Source: Nostoc sp. HK-01
Lineage (GTDB): Bacteria > Cyanobacteriota > Cyanobacteriia > Cyanobacteriales > Nostocaceae
Length of the DNA stretch: 64,000 bases
Reading direction: 5' to 3'
NCBI GenBank assembly: GCA_003990705.1
Contig: AP018318.1
Location: 3,289,501 to 3,353,500, forward strand
Shown piece by piece: positions 35,753 through 45,085 of this stretch. The notes under the pieces were generated by a model, which searched no databases, was not told the origin of the DNA, and saw only the letters and a program-made list of their open reading frames with translations. Each line of letters starts with the position of its first letter. Positions within the stretch are counted from its first letter, which is position 1. Made by a program: the position numbers and the translations under genes.

Positions 35753-36040
35753 CTACCGTGTACACACAAGTGGTAGCTGCAAGGATTTCAGGAGTTATAG
35801 ACCCCTTAAATTGTCATTACGAGCGCAGTGATAACAGCCGAAGCCGCGAGCCGAAGGCGTGGCGGGAAGTAATCGCATAATTCCGTAATTCAAGCGATTG
35901 CTACCTTGCGGGAAGTCTTACGCCTACGTCGTTCCTCCTCGCTGCGGACAGGCTTCCAGAGCGATCGCAAAACCGAAAGCTAGACAACGAAACCAAACGT
36001 TATATTAGGTAGGATTTCAAGACTTGTGTGTACACCGTAG
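35753..36040. mobile_element. 288-bp insertion with 19-bp TIRs and a 10-bp direct repeat
   Basis: Ends CTACCGTGTACACACAAGT (from 35753) and its complement (to 36040) match with one mismatch. The flanks carry CCCCGCAGCG on each side (35743-35752 and 36041-36050), a 10-base duplication. Removing the element restores a hairpin repeat, CCTCTCCCCGCAGCGGGTAGAGG. The interior is non-coding and itself repeat-rich. Confidence 0.7.
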
Positions 36041-36096
36041 CCCCGCAGCGGGTAGAGGTTTGGAGAGGGGTCTGAACAACTCAGCAGCACATCACT

Positions 36097-37146
36097 TTAC
36101 CTTTTTGGTCGTATATTTCCCCAAATATTCACTTTGCCGTCAAAACCGCCACTGGCTAACAGTCTGCCATCAGGACTAAAAGCGATCGCACTCACCCAAT
36201 CACTATGTCCATAAAGTGTATTTAATAACTCGCCTGTAGTTAAATCCCACAATTTAATGCCATCTCTACCGGCACTGGCTAGGGTTTGGCCATTGGGGTT
36301 GATGGCGATCGCATTTACCCAGTTATTATGTCCTTTGAGGATACGGACTAAGCTTCTAGATTGGATATTCCATAGTTTAATGGTGCGATCGCGGCTGGCA
36401 CTGATTAAGGTTGTGCCATCTGGTGTAAAAGCTACAGCATTCACAGCTTGGGAATGTGCTGAAAATGCCCGAATTAATTTTCCCGTCTGCAAGTCCCAAA
36501 GCTTGATTTTGCCTTTATTATCGCCACTAGCGACAGTCTGTCCATCTGGACTCATTGCCACTGTATAAATTGCGTCACTGACCTTAATTAGAGTTGTTAA
36601 GGGACGTTGTTGTAACAAATCCCACACTCTAATGCCGTCTAAAGCTCCACTGACAAGAACTTTACTATCAGGAGAGACAGCTAAAGATAAGACATTACTA
36701 GTGTGTCCGACAAAAGAGCGACGAAATTTATTATTTTTCAGATTCCAAAGATTAATTGTGTTGTCGGTACTACAACTAACTAGAGTTTGACCATCTGGGG
36801 CAATCACCAAAGATTCTACAGATGTTTTGTGTGCTTTACTATTCGCCAACCTTTTACCCGTTAAAGGGTTCCACAAGCGAATTGCACCATCATTTTCTGC
36901 GCCACCACTGGCGAGAATTTTCCCATCTGGACTAAAAGCTAGAGATTTAACAGTTCCGGCGTGTCCCACCAAGCTATAAATTAGCTGAGGATTGACAAAA
37001 TTAGTGGGAGCTTGGGAATCTGGTATTTGTGCGATCGCCGCACGAGCAGTATGAATATCAAAACTTTGCCAAATAATTACTGGCAGAGTCAATGCTGCCA
37101 TAAATGCCAAAACAATATGTGGGCGTAGCCCAGAGCCACTCCCCAT
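36097..37146 (-). CDS. WD40 repeat protein, membrane-anchored or exported
   Basis: A 349-residue protein with a hydrophobic N-terminal segment (about 10-28, VLAFMAALTLPVIIW) and then seven WD40 repeats forming one propeller; the repeats show the usual LAFSPDG...LASGG..G.I.LWD pattern. It is therefore a propeller facing the periplasm or lumen, anchored or exported. The start is taken at ATG 37146 behind a GAGGGA; a GTG at 37164 would add six residues. Partners are unknown. Many cyanobacteria have such stand-alone WD40 proteins. Confidence 0.88.
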   Translation of the reverse strand: MGSGSGLRPHIVLAFMAALTLPVIIWQSFDIHTARAAIAQIPDSQAPTNFVNPQLIYSLVGHAGTVKSLAFSPDGKILASGGAENDGAIRLWNPLTGKRLANSKAHKTSVESLVIAPDGQTLVSCSTDNTINLWNLKNNKFRRSFVGHTSNVLSLAVSPDSKVLVSGALDGIRVWDLLQQRPLTTLIKVSDAIYTVAMSPDGQTVASGDNKGKIKLWDLQTGKLIRAFSAHSQAVNAVAFTPDGTTLISASRDRTIKLWNIQSRSLVRILKGHNNWVNAIAINPNGQTLASAGRDGIKLWDLTTGELLNTLYGHSDWVSAIAFSPDGRLLASGGFDGKVNIWGNIRPKR

Positions 37147-37241
37147 TTTTCCCTCACTCCTCACAAGTTTTTCCTCACTGTTTAAAAAGTTAAGTCAATT
37201 TATTTCCCAATTGTGACTCAACATTTCAGACTCAGCACTTA

Positions 37242-37535
37242 TTAACGGGGTGGTTTTTTCTTCGCCACAGTCAGTATCGGTAGTGTCGGACTAGATGAGC
37301 GCGAGGGTAAGTAATGTTGCACCACAGGTTCCTCTGGTATGGGGCGATGCTGCTGCATTCGCCACAACTTAAAGGCGAGACTAATACCTGCTGTTCCTAA
37401 CCCAACGGCTAACAATGACCAACTATCATCAAATCCACCAATCACAGCATCTACAATGCCTATCGTTATCAAGATACTGATAATTGGCTCTTTTCTGTAG
37501 GCTGATTTCAAAAAACGAGGTAATGCAGCATTCAT
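37242..37535 (-). CDS. Small unknown membrane protein
   Basis: A 97-residue protein (MNAALPRFLKSAYRKEPIIS) with two hydrophobic segments (about 17-33 and 38-55) and a Pro-rich basic tail ending in KKKPPR. An in-frame GTG at 37559 would add eight residues. I do not recognise a domain. It lies upstream of the WD40 gene on the same strand with 95 bases between them, so joint transcription is possible but not certain. Confidence 0.65.
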   Translation of the reverse strand: MNAALPRFLKSAYRKEPIISILITIGIVDAVIGGFDDSWSLLAVGLGTAGISLAFKLWRMQQHRPIPEEPVVQHYLPSRSSSPTLPILTVAKKKPPR

Positions 37536-37816
37536 CACAGCTTGGTTTATCCAAATCACCTTTGTGTCAGTTTACCGAGAATACCTCACCACCAGATGTC
37601 TTTTATCAAAAACACATCTAAATATTATAATTTTGATCAGTAGGTGAGGAAGTGTAACAATTAGCTTTCCTGCATATTTGCCACCCTACAAAGTTATAGA
37701 CAGCAAATCCTGCAAGATAGTTCTCTTGATAAAGTTTTAACCAGCTGACTATGCCAGCTGGTTAAACCTGTCTACTTACTAGCTTACAACTAGAAAGCTT
37801 TTGCTTTGTGATGGCA

Positions 37817-37987
37817 CTACTTGAGACCGAGCCAAGATAGCACACCTTGATTGGTAACGTATTCAATTACCACCATCAAGCCGAAGCCAATCATCGCCGC
37901 CCGACCATTGAGACGTTCGGCATATTCATTAAAGCCAAATTTGGGGTCTTCGAGTTTAGGGGTAACTGTTGGTTGTGGTTGTGTCAT
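37817..37987 (-). CDS. High-light-inducible protein (Hli/SCP)
   Basis: A 56-residue one-helix chlorophyll-binding protein of the Hli/SCP family. The ERLNGRAAMIGF motif (about residues 24-35) carries the Glu-Asn-Arg chlorophyll-ligand pattern, and the helix continues as GLMVVIEYVTNQG. These proteins bind chlorophyll and carotenoid and protect photosystem II assembly intermediates. The ATG at 37987 (MTQPQPTVTPK) is preferred over 38011. A weak HLR1-like pair lies about 130 bases upstream on its strand (38116-38133). Confidence 0.93.
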   Translation of the reverse strand: MTQPQPTVTPKLEDPKFGFNEYAERLNGRAAMIGFGLMVVIEYVTNQGVLSWLGLK

Positions 37988-38300
37988 GTTCAAAAAACCT
38001 CTGTTCGGCAAACGGGACTTGAGAGTAAAATCTTAAATCGTCACTTTTGTAAGATTTGAGCCAGAGAGCTTGAGGACTCTAGCAGCAGCTTCTCAAATGT
38101 AGCTGTGCTAAGGCTCGTTTAACAATTTGTAATTATTCTTTATATATTGTAGTCAACTATGACAATAGTCAAGGGTAAGAGTTTTCAGCTTTGCTACCGT
38201 GAAAGGGAAAACTAAGGTTGTAGATAGCTATATCTAATACGGAAGTGTCAGTCCGAGACTGGCAGGCTAAATTAAACCAAAAATTCATCAGAGGCGTTAT

Positions 38301-39392
38301 ATGGAAATTGGCGTTCCCAAAGAAACGAAAGACCAAGAGTTTCGAGTAGGTTTAAGTCCATCAAGTGTGCGAGTGCTGCATGAAAACGGGCATAAAATTT
38401 TTGTCCAGACACAAGCAGGTAATGGTGCTGGTTTTACGGATGCAGATTACATCAGTGCTGGTGCAGAAATTGTCTCTTCCGCAGAAACAGCTTGGAATCG
38501 AGAATTAGTAGTTAAAGTCAAAGAGCCGTTATCAAGCGAATATAAATTTTTGCAAAAAGGGCAAATATTGTTTACATATTTGCATTTGGCGGCCGATCGC
38601 AAATTAACCGAACATTTAATTGATTGTGGCACTTGTGCGATCGCCTACGAAACTGTAGAACAACCAGGCCCTAACAGACTACCTCTACTCACACCCATGA
38701 GTGTCATAGCAGGTCGCCTATCAGTGCAGTTCGGCGCGAGATTTTTAGAACGTCAGCAAGGCGGTAGAGGAGTACTTTTAGGTGGTGTTCCCGGTGTTAA
38801 GCCAGGCAAAGTTGTAATTTTAGGTGGCGGTGTAGTCGGCACAGAAGCAGCGAAAATTGCTGTGGGGATGGGTGCGACTGTGCAGATTTTAGATGTAAAT
38901 GTAGAACGTTTATCTTATTTAGAAACTTTGTTCGGTTCGAGAGTTGAATTACTTTATAGTAACTCTGCCCACATAGAAGCGGCCGTTAAAGAAGCTGACC
39001 TACTTATCGGTGCTGTTTTAGTCTTGGGACGCAGAGCGCCAATTTTGGTACCCCGTGAATTGGTACAAACAATGCAGCCTGGTTCAGTAATTGTTGATGT
39101 TGCTGTTGACCAAGGCGGTTGTGTCGAAACCTTACACGCCACCTCTCACACCAATCCAGTCTACATTGAAGAAGGCGTAGTCCATTATGGCGTTCCCAAT
39201 ATGCCAGGAGCAGTACCTTGGACATCAGCCCAAGCACTCAACAACAGCACATTACCATTCGTTGTGCAGTTAGCAAATTTGGGAATCAAAGCACTAGATG
39301 TTAACCCATCCTTAGCCAAAGGTGTCAACGTCCAAAATCATCGCCTTGTGCATCCGGCAGTGCAAGAAGTCTTTCCTGATTTAGTGAGTTAA
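38301..39392 (+). CDS. ald: Alanine dehydrogenase
   Basis: NAD-dependent alanine dehydrogenase of 363 residues, interconverting alanine and pyruvate plus ammonia. The N-terminal [20 protein letters not shown] is the family signature with the catalytic lysine region, and the NAD fold is visible near residue 173 ([20 protein letters not shown]), followed by the [14 protein letters not shown] block with the bound-substrate loop. Length is normal. In heterocystous cyanobacteria the enzyme supports alanine use in diazotrophic filaments. I looked for an NtcA site (GTA-N8-TAC) upstream and found only an imperfect one. Confidence 0.96.
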   Translation: MEIGVPKETKDQEFRVGLSPSSVRVLHENGHKIFVQTQAGNGAGFTDADYISAGAEIVSSAETAWNRELVVKVKEPLSSEYKFLQKGQILFTYLHLAADRKLTEHLIDCGTCAIAYETVEQPGPNRLPLLTPMSVIAGRLSVQFGARFLERQQGGRGVLLGGVPGVKPGKVVILGGGVVGTEAAKIAVGMGATVQILDVNVERLSYLETLFGSRVELLYSNSAHIEAAVKEADLLIGAVLVLGRRAPILVPRELVQTMQPGSVIVDVAVDQGGCVETLHATSHTNPVYIEEGVVHYGVPNMPGAVPWTSAQALNNSTLPFVVQLANLGIKALDVNPSLAKGVNVQNHRLVHPAVQEVFPDLVS

Positions 39393-39452
39393 TTTTTTCG
39401 TATTTATTAATACCAGTATTTGATGTTATTACATCAGTGAAGAGATAGACAA

Positions 39453-39474
39453 GCCATTGGCTGAAGCCAATGGC
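39453..39474. terminator. Perfect 22-base hairpin after ald
   Basis: GCCATTGGCT and AGCCAATGGC pair around a two-base GA turn, about 60 bases past the ald stop. No T-run follows. A smaller TGATGT/ACATCA pair lies at 39421-39436. Confidence 0.6.
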
Positions 39475-39521
39475 TCAACTCACTATTGCCTAATCAGTTA
39501 CTTACAAAAACTAAAAATACC

Positions 39522-39836
39522 ATGCTCAATCAGTGTGTATATGCAAACACGCCTCAAGTTGACCACTATACAAAAATTGAGTTAGAAGTGTTAAATGAGC
39601 ATTTACGTCAGGCAAGACAAACATTTAACCTGTGCTTAATTGCTAGTTGTACTTTTCTTTGTATTAGTACAGTTGGTACTCTACTAATCTTATATGGGAA
39701 GACAAGCGAAGGGACTGTAATCACTGCAACAGGTGTTTTTTCTACCACTTTCATGATATACATGAATCGCCTGTCTAGTTATAAGATGAAAGAAATTATC
39801 CGGACATTAGAAAAGCTCAATCGCACCAGAAAATAG
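39522..39836 (+). CDS. Small protein like TRADD-N-associated 2TM domain
   Basis: A 104-residue protein with a short N-terminal coiled segment, the sequence LRQARQTFNLCLIASCTFLC leading into the first membrane helix, LYGKTSEGTVITATG into the second, and a helical tail KMKEIIRTLEKLNR. This order resembles the cyanobacterial TRADD-N-associated two-helix domain, a module often found next to predicted conflict-system effectors. Here it stands alone, with no TRADD-N domain or NTPase partner in the neighbourhood. ATG 39522 is chosen over the TTG at 39486. The assignment is by sequence resemblance only. Confidence 0.6.
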   Translation: MLNQCVYANTPQVDHYTKIELEVLNEHLRQARQTFNLCLIASCTFLCISTVGTLLILYGKTSEGTVITATGVFSTTFMIYMNRLSSYKMKEIIRTLEKLNRTRK

Positions 39837-40320
39837 TTTAAGGTATGAGCCATTACACCGAGTGGTAATTACGCATAAATGTAAGAAAACAGGTGTATAA
39901 GCTGAAAAAGTTGTCAGTTGGTCTTGGTTTAATATATTATTTGGCTTATCCAAGACCTTTTTTGTCTGAAGTTTGACTAATTGTCTTTTGAGAAAAATTA
40001 CTAATTGGCTCAAAATTTAAAATAAATTCCCTCTCTATAGATAGATGTTGATTCACGGAATAAGCTTGCATAAGTAAATAAAAGTCTAGTAATACTTTGA
40101 TTATTTAAAGTATTAATTGTCTCTCAAAAAGCAGACTTAGTATTCATAATAAATTGCTACTACTAAAGTTTTGAGTTTTACTTATTTGTGAAAAATTATA
40201 TTTGAGCAGTTAATGATACTTATGCTTAAATAAAGCTTACAAAAATCAATAACAAATTCTAGTTATCAACTCTTATACCTAGAATCATATTGAATATTTC
40301 ATAAATAGGGAAATTCTGAG
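39837..40320. other. Long spacer upstream of cydA
   Basis: 484 bases, A+T-rich, presumed to hold the cydAB promoter. No gene, repeat or known regulator site is recognised. Confidence 0.4.
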
Positions 40321-41766
40321 ATGGAATTTTTATCCGATTCAGTGGTGCTATCACGAATGCAATTTGCGCTGACGGCGATTTTTCATATACTTTGGCCTGT
40401 TCTGACAACGGGAATGGGGATTTATCTTGTCATCGTTGAGGGGCTATGGCTGAAAACTCGTAATCCTGATTATTACCTTCATGCGCGGTTTTGGTCGAAG
40501 TTTTACGTCCTCAACTTTGGTATTGGGGTAGCCACGGGTATTCCAATGGAATTTCAGTTTGGGACTAACTGGGCCCCTTTCTCGGAAGCTGTGGGGAATT
40601 TTTTTGGTAGTGTGATTGGTTTTGAAGCTTCTTGGGCGTTCATGCTAGAAGCAGCTTTTTTAGGGATTATGTTATTTGGTTGGGAGCGCGTCAATCCTGC
40701 GGTTCACTATCTCTCGACAATTTTGGTGGCTGTGGGTGCGAACTTGTCAACTTTATGGATTTTGACAGCAAATTCTTGGATGCAAACACCAGCAGGCGGG
40801 GAGATGGTGAATGGCAAGTTTATTGTCCATGATTATTTTCAGGCAATGTTCAATCCTTTTATGGCTAACAGTGTGCTGCACATGTTTTTTGCCACCCTGG
40901 AGACTTCGCTGTTTGTCATTGGCGGAATTAGTGCTTGGTATATTTTGCAAAAACGCCATCCAGAGTTTTTTGCCAAGTCTTTAAAGATAGTTTTAGCAGC
41001 TGCGATCGCAGTTGCTCCATTACAAATATATATCGGTCACTTAAGCGGCGAACAAGTTTATCATTATCAACCCACAAAACTCGCCGCAATGGAAGCACAG
41101 TGGGAAAGCACACCCGCCGGACAAGCTGCTGACTGGAGTTTATTAGCGATACCCAATGAAAAAGTGCAGAAAAATGATTGGGAAATTACCATTCCCAACG
41201 CCTTGGGTTATATTCTGGAATTCAAGCAGAATCTTTCTGAACCATTACACGGTTTGAAGGAGTGGAAACCAGAAGATAGACCTCATTTGGTAGGTTTAAT
41301 TTATTACGCCTTCCGAGTGATGATTGCCATTGGCTTTTTCTTTGCTGGATTAATGCTGTTGAGTACTGTGCAGTGGTTACGTGGGAAATTATCAGCCAAA
41401 AATATTACTCAGCAACGTTGGCTGATGTTAGCTTGGGTATTTGCTGCACCTTTAGGATACATTGCTGTAGAGTCAGGCTGGATTGTACGTTGTGTGGGAC
41501 GACAGCCTTGGACACTATATGGACAAATTCGGACAGTTGATGCAGCCTCGCGTCTCCCTGCAAGTAACGTTTTAACTTCACTCACGGCTTTTGCAATAGT
41601 TTACAGTTTATTATTTATCGCTGCAATTTATTTTGGCAGTCGCATCATTCGCCGTGGGCCAAATCTTAATTTACCAATTCCTGGTACAGAAATTACTAAA
41701 GCTGCTGTCGATACAACTCCAGGAGAGTTTGTCCCAGATGAACGTCCTGTAGAAGCACAACAATAA
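40321..41766 (+). CDS. cydA: Cytochrome bd-type quinol oxidase subunit I
   Basis: The haem-bearing subunit of a bd-type (cyanide-insensitive) oxidase, 481 residues with about nine helices. Landmarks: His22 in AIFHILWPVLTT (the ligand region of the high-spin haem), the FQFGTNWAPFSE segment, and the conserved GRQPW near residue 393. The periplasmic Q-loop is short, as in the cyanobacterial and cyanide-insensitive branch. It oxidises quinol and reduces O2, and in diazotrophic cyanobacteria may help remove O2 or excess electrons. cydB follows after a 253-base spacer with several palindromes. Confidence 0.96.
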   Translation: MEFLSDSVVLSRMQFALTAIFHILWPVLTTGMGIYLVIVEGLWLKTRNPDYYLHARFWSKFYVLNFGIGVATGIPMEFQFGTNWAPFSEAVGNFFGSVIGFEASWAFMLEAAFLGIMLFGWERVNPAVHYLSTILVAVGANLSTLWILTANSWMQTPAGGEMVNGKFIVHDYFQAMFNPFMANSVLHMFFATLETSLFVIGGISAWYILQKRHPEFFAKSLKIVLAAAIAVAPLQIYIGHLSGEQVYHYQPTKLAAMEAQWESTPAGQAADWSLLAIPNEKVQKNDWEITIPNALGYILEFKQNLSEPLHGLKEWKPEDRPHLVGLIYYAFRVMIAIGFFFAGLMLLSTVQWLRGKLSAKNITQQRWLMLAWVFAAPLGYIAVESGWIVRCVGRQPWTLYGQIRTVDAASRLPASNVLTSLTAFAIVYSLLFIAAIYFGSRIIRRGPNLNLPIPGTEITKAAVDTTPGEFVPDERPVEAQQ

Positions 41767-41814
41767 AAAGTCTGAAGTGTGAAGTCTGAAATGGGGGGTT
41801 TAACGAAGTCCAGC

Positions 41815-41931
41815 AAGGAACTCAAGTTCCTTACTCATAGCAAAAGTCATCTGAAGATGACTAAACATAGGCAAGATTTTTTAGTCTACTTGAGTAGACT
41901 TCAGCTATTAGCATTGAACTTAAGTTCAATG
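41815..41931. repeat. Four successive short palindromes in the cydA-cydB spacer
   Basis: Palindromes at 41815-41832 (AAGGAACTCAAGTTCCTT, near perfect), 41845-41862 (AGTCATCTGAAGATGACT), 41883-41900 (AGTCTACTTGAGTAGACT) and 41912-41931 (CATTGAACTTAAGTTCAATG) have starts 30, 38 and 29 bases apart. Confidence 0.8.
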
Positions 41932-41946
41932 CGGATGAATAAGTTA

Positions 41947-41976
41947 AACCCAACATTCTAAAAATTTTGTTGGGTT
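41947..41976. terminator. AACCCAACA/TGTTGGGTT hairpin before cydB
   Basis: Nine-base arms with a 12-base loop, the same repeat as at 5345-5376. It may attenuate transcription between cydA and cydB. Confidence 0.5.
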
Positions 41977-42019
41977 ACTCTGTCACCTGTCATCTATCAC
42001 CTATTAAACAAGAGATTAT

Positions 42020-43033
42020 ATGGAGACCCTCAAGTATTTTTTACCGCAAGTTTGGTTTGTCATTTTAGCTCTATTTTTATTCTTGTATGTGATGCTAGAT
42101 GGCTTTGATTTGGGAGTAGGAATTTTATCTTTGACTTCTTCTGATGATGAACGTCGAGGAATTTTAATGACTAGCTTAAGCAACATTTGGGATGCGAATG
42201 AAACTTGGTTAGTGTTAATGGGAGGCGGATTATTTGGGGCATTTCCTCTGGCTTACGGCACAATTTTAAATGCTTTGTATATTCCAATTTTTGTCATGGT
42301 GTTTGGGTTTATTTTTCGTGGTGTAGCGTTTGAATTTCGGGAATTATCCAGACGCAAGTTATTTTGGAATTTTGCTTTTGGGACAGGAAGTTTTATCGCT
42401 GCACTTGGACAAGGATTCGCCCTTGGTGCTGTACTCAAGGGTATTAATGTTGATGAGACAGGACATTTTATTGGTAGCACCTGGGATTGGTTAAGCTTGC
42501 CATCTGTGCTAGTGGCATTAACTTTAATTCAAGGATATGTTTTGATTGGTTCAACATATCTTGTGTGGAAAACCACAGGAGATTTACAAGAAACTCATTA
42601 TAAAACAGCTAAAATTGCCGCTTTGACAACGTTAATTGGTGCGATCGCCATTACAATTAGCACACCTATAATCTATGAAAGTGTCAGGTCTCGATTATTT
42701 CAACAGCCTTTAGTTTATATTTTCACTCTGATTCCAGTTCTAGGTGTCTGGTTAATTTGGCAACTTTGGCAGAGTCTCAACCGCAAAGAAGAAAGAGCGC
42801 CTTTTGTCTGGACAATTCTGTTATTTGTCTTGTCTTTTATTGGGTTAGGTTTGATTGTATTTCCCTACATCATCCCCACAGAAATCACTATTTACGAAGC
42901 ATCAGCCGATCCGAGTTCTTTAGTAATCATGATTATTTTTATCGGCTTTTTGATTCCTGTGATGTTGTTTTATAACCTTTATCAATATATTGTTTTTCGC
43001 GGTAAGGTGACAGGCCATAACTACGGGGAATAG
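42020..43033 (+). CDS. cydB: Cytochrome bd-type quinol oxidase subunit II
   Basis: The partner subunit of CydA, 337 residues with about nine helices, and with the family's MLDGFDLGVGIL near residue 25, NIWDANETWLVLMGGGLFGA in the region of residue 57 and LNALYIPIFVMVFGFIFRGV after it. It stabilises the complex and helps bind haem through CydA. It lies 253 bases after cydA, farther than usual, because of the palindromic repeat block, so translation is independent. The DUF2809 gene follows 35 bases later and may be co-transcribed. Confidence 0.95.
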   Translation: METLKYFLPQVWFVILALFLFLYVMLDGFDLGVGILSLTSSDDERRGILMTSLSNIWDANETWLVLMGGGLFGAFPLAYGTILNALYIPIFVMVFGFIFRGVAFEFRELSRRKLFWNFAFGTGSFIAALGQGFALGAVLKGINVDETGHFIGSTWDWLSLPSVLVALTLIQGYVLIGSTYLVWKTTGDLQETHYKTAKIAALTTLIGAIAITISTPIIYESVRSRLFQQPLVYIFTLIPVLGVWLIWQLWQSLNRKEERAPFVWTILLFVLSFIGLGLIVFPYIIPTEITIYEASADPSSLVIMIIFIGFLIPVMLFYNLYQYIVFRGKVTGHNYGE

Positions 43034-43068
43034 TATGGGGAGAAATATTTGATTGGAAACGCCAAATA

Positions 43069-43470
43069 ATGCCACTATTTAAAAGCCTGCACTGGCGAAC
43101 AATTTTTTCTCTGGCTATTATTCTCCCCGTTGGACTTCTCTACAGCCACTATCGCTATTCTGTTGGTTGGTTAAACCAAGAAGTAGGCGGGATTTTTTAC
43201 CAGATATTTTGGTGTTTGTTCGCTTTTCTCTTTGTAGCCACTCGCGCTTCCGTTTGGCAAATTCCTTTATGGGTATTGGTCATTACTTCTTTGGTAGAGT
43301 TTATGCAATTGTGGCATCCACCATTTCTGGTTTGGGTACGTTCATTTTGGTGGGGCAGAATGTTAATTGGTAGTGCCTTCACCTGGGCAGATTTTCCCTA
43401 TTATTTTATTGGCAGTGGATTAGGATGGCTGTGGTTGCGGTTAATAGTTCAGGGAACAAAACTAAAATAA
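43069..43470 (+). CDS. DUF2809 family membrane protein
   Basis: A 133-residue protein with four hydrophobic segments (about 10-28, 40-58, 66-82, 108-128) and the DUF2809 motif GRMLIGSAFTWADFPYYFIG near residues 97-116. Function is unknown; the family is a small set of predicted VanZ-like membrane proteins. It lies 35 bases after cydB on the same strand, so it could be a third gene of the oxidase operon, but no link to the oxidase is established. It converges with the helicase gene, with only six bases between the stop codons. Confidence 0.8.
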   Translation: MPLFKSLHWRTIFSLAIILPVGLLYSHYRYSVGWLNQEVGGIFYQIFWCLFAFLFVATRASVWQIPLWVLVITSLVEFMQLWHPPFLVWVRSFWWGRMLIGSAFTWADFPYYFIGSGLGWLWLRLIVQGTKLK

Positions 43471-43476
43471 TTTAGC

Positions 43477-44787
43477 CTAATGGTGTGATGTGTCAGGACG
43501 CTCATCAGACTTTTTCGCACCTTTCACCGTTCGTCGATCCGATTTTTGTGATAAAGGTTGAGTATGAGAGCGATCGAGACGCTTTTTCCCTTTGGGTCTA
43601 TGCTTGCGTTCATCTAAAATTGGTTCGGGCTTGATTTGTGAATTAGCACCAAAGCCAGTAACCACTTCAAAAGGCAATCGTTGTTTAATCAGCGTTTCGA
43701 TATCTGCCAACAGATTATATTCATCGGCACACACCAGCGATACAGCTTTACCTGATGCACCCGCGCGACCAGTACGACCAATGCGATGAACATAATCCTC
43801 TGGAACATTGGGTAAATCGAAATTGACCACATGAGGCAATTCGCTGATGTCGAGACCGCGTGCAGCAATGTCCGTTGCTACCAATACCTGTAAGCTGTCG
43901 TTCTTGAATTTTGCCAAAGCGTGGGTACGTGCCGATTGGCTTTTATTCCCGTGGATAGCCAGTGCTTGAATACGTTCTTGGGTCAATTGCTTCACCAGAC
44001 GGTCAGCACCATACTTTGTCCGCGTGAACACTAGCACTTGATACCAGTTATTTTGCCGAATCAGCTGAACCAGTAATTGGCACTTGCGATCGCGCTCTAC
44101 CTTGTAGACTTTCTGTGTCACAGTATCAGCAGTAACGTTACGGCGTGCTACCTCAATCATCTCTGGGTTATCTAGCAACCCCGTAGCTAGTTCCTTAATT
44201 TTGTCTGAGAAAGTAGCGAAGAATAATAAGTTTTGTCTCTGTTTTGGTAGAAGCGAGAGAATACGACGGATATCACGAATAAAACCCATATCCAACATCC
44301 GGTCTGCTTCATCCAGGACTAAAAACTCAACATTTGACAGGTTCACTGTCCGCTGCTGTACATGGTCTAGCAGTCGCCCTGGAGTAGCGACCAGAATATC
44401 CACTCGACCCCTCAAAAGCTTTTTTTGCGGATTAATGCTGACCCCGCCAAACATCGCCATTGTGTTTAGTTTTAAGTACTTGCCATACTCACGCACACTT
44501 AACTCCACCTGGGCGGCTAATTCACGAGTCGGGGTGAGAATCAGCGCCCTGATGGGGGAGCCTTCATCAGATGTGCTTTTAAGGCTCTTTTCAGACGACA
44601 ATTTTTGCAGCAGCGGCAGAGTGAAGCTGGCAGTTTTTCCAGTCCCCGTTTGCGCCCCAGCTAACAAATCACGCCCTGACAAAACCGCAGGAATTGCCTG
44701 CATCTGAATTGGCGTGGGTTTGGTGTATCCTAGCTCGGTGACGGCACGGATAATTTCATTAGACAAGCCGAGATGAGAAAAAGACAT
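43477..44787 (-). CDS. DEAD-box RNA helicase (RhlE-like)
   Basis: A 436-residue DEAD-box helicase close to RhlE. Motifs in order: [12 protein letters not shown] (Q), AQTGTGKT (I), PTRELA (Ia), TPGR, DEAD, FAT (III), VLVFTRTK (IV), [14 protein letters not shown] (V) and [10 protein letters not shown] (VI), then a basic tail (about 375-436). Motif III is normally SAT; here the codon is TTC, giving FAT. The ATG at 44787 (MSFSHLGLS) matches the RhlE start; an earlier ATG at 44829 is not family-like. In cyanobacteria such helicases are cold-induced; rbpA-rpsU, another cold-linked unit, lies nearby. Confidence 0.93.
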   Translation of the reverse strand: MSFSHLGLSNEIIRAVTELGYTKPTPIQMQAIPAVLSGRDLLAGAQTGTGKTASFTLPLLQKLSSEKSLKSTSDEGSPIRALILTPTRELAAQVELSVREYGKYLKLNTMAMFGGVSINPQKKLLRGRVDILVATPGRLLDHVQQRTVNLSNVEFLVLDEADRMLDMGFIRDIRRILSLLPKQRQNLLFFATFSDKIKELATGLLDNPEMIEVARRNVTADTVTQKVYKVERDRKCQLLVQLIRQNNWYQVLVFTRTKYGADRLVKQLTQERIQALAIHGNKSQSARTHALAKFKNDSLQVLVATDIAARGLDISELPHVVNFDLPNVPEDYVHRIGRTGRAGASGKAVSLVCADEYNLLADIETLIKQRLPFEVVTGFGANSQIKPEPILDERKHRPKGKKRLDRSHTQPLSQKSDRRTVKGAKKSDERPDTSHH

Positions 44788-45037
44788 AGAACTCCGTAAA
44801 TAACATCGGCCTGTCGCCACTGGCGGCATCAGTCTTAGGCGGACGCGCGTTTGAAGGGTGGTATGGGCGGTAGCGCAAAGACTGAGAGCGAATGCCGCAG
44901 TTCTGCATTCTAACAGAGTCGAGTCTATATTTTAATGCTCTTCAGATATTCTGACTGATGCTCCAGTCATCCTTGATAAGCCTAGTTTATGGATAGTATT
45001 TATTATTTATTGTCAAGTTCTATTGATTATTTGTAAC

Positions 45038-45071
45038 AATAAAGTTAACTTTATTTACATAAAGTAACAAA
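45038..45071 (+). promoter_or_regulatory. Palindrome and HLR1-like site upstream of psb34
   Basis: A perfect 18-base palindrome, AATAAAGTTAACTTTATT, lies at 45038-45055. Overlapping it, TTTACATA-AA-GTAACAAA (45054-45071) fits the RpaB-binding HLR1 pattern (two KTTACAWW halves two bases apart) with one mismatch. The site ends 14 bases before the psb34 ATG. Confidence 0.5.
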
Positions 45072-45085
45072 AAACAAAAAAAATT

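Noticed and set aside
35595-35831. 78-codon plus-strand frame upstream of the hybrid kinase
   Set aside because: It crosses the end of a repeat element and has no family-like feature.
38190-38300. NtcA-type site (GTA-N8-TAC) upstream of ald
   Set aside because: Only an imperfect GTA-N8-TAT is present; not enough to call.
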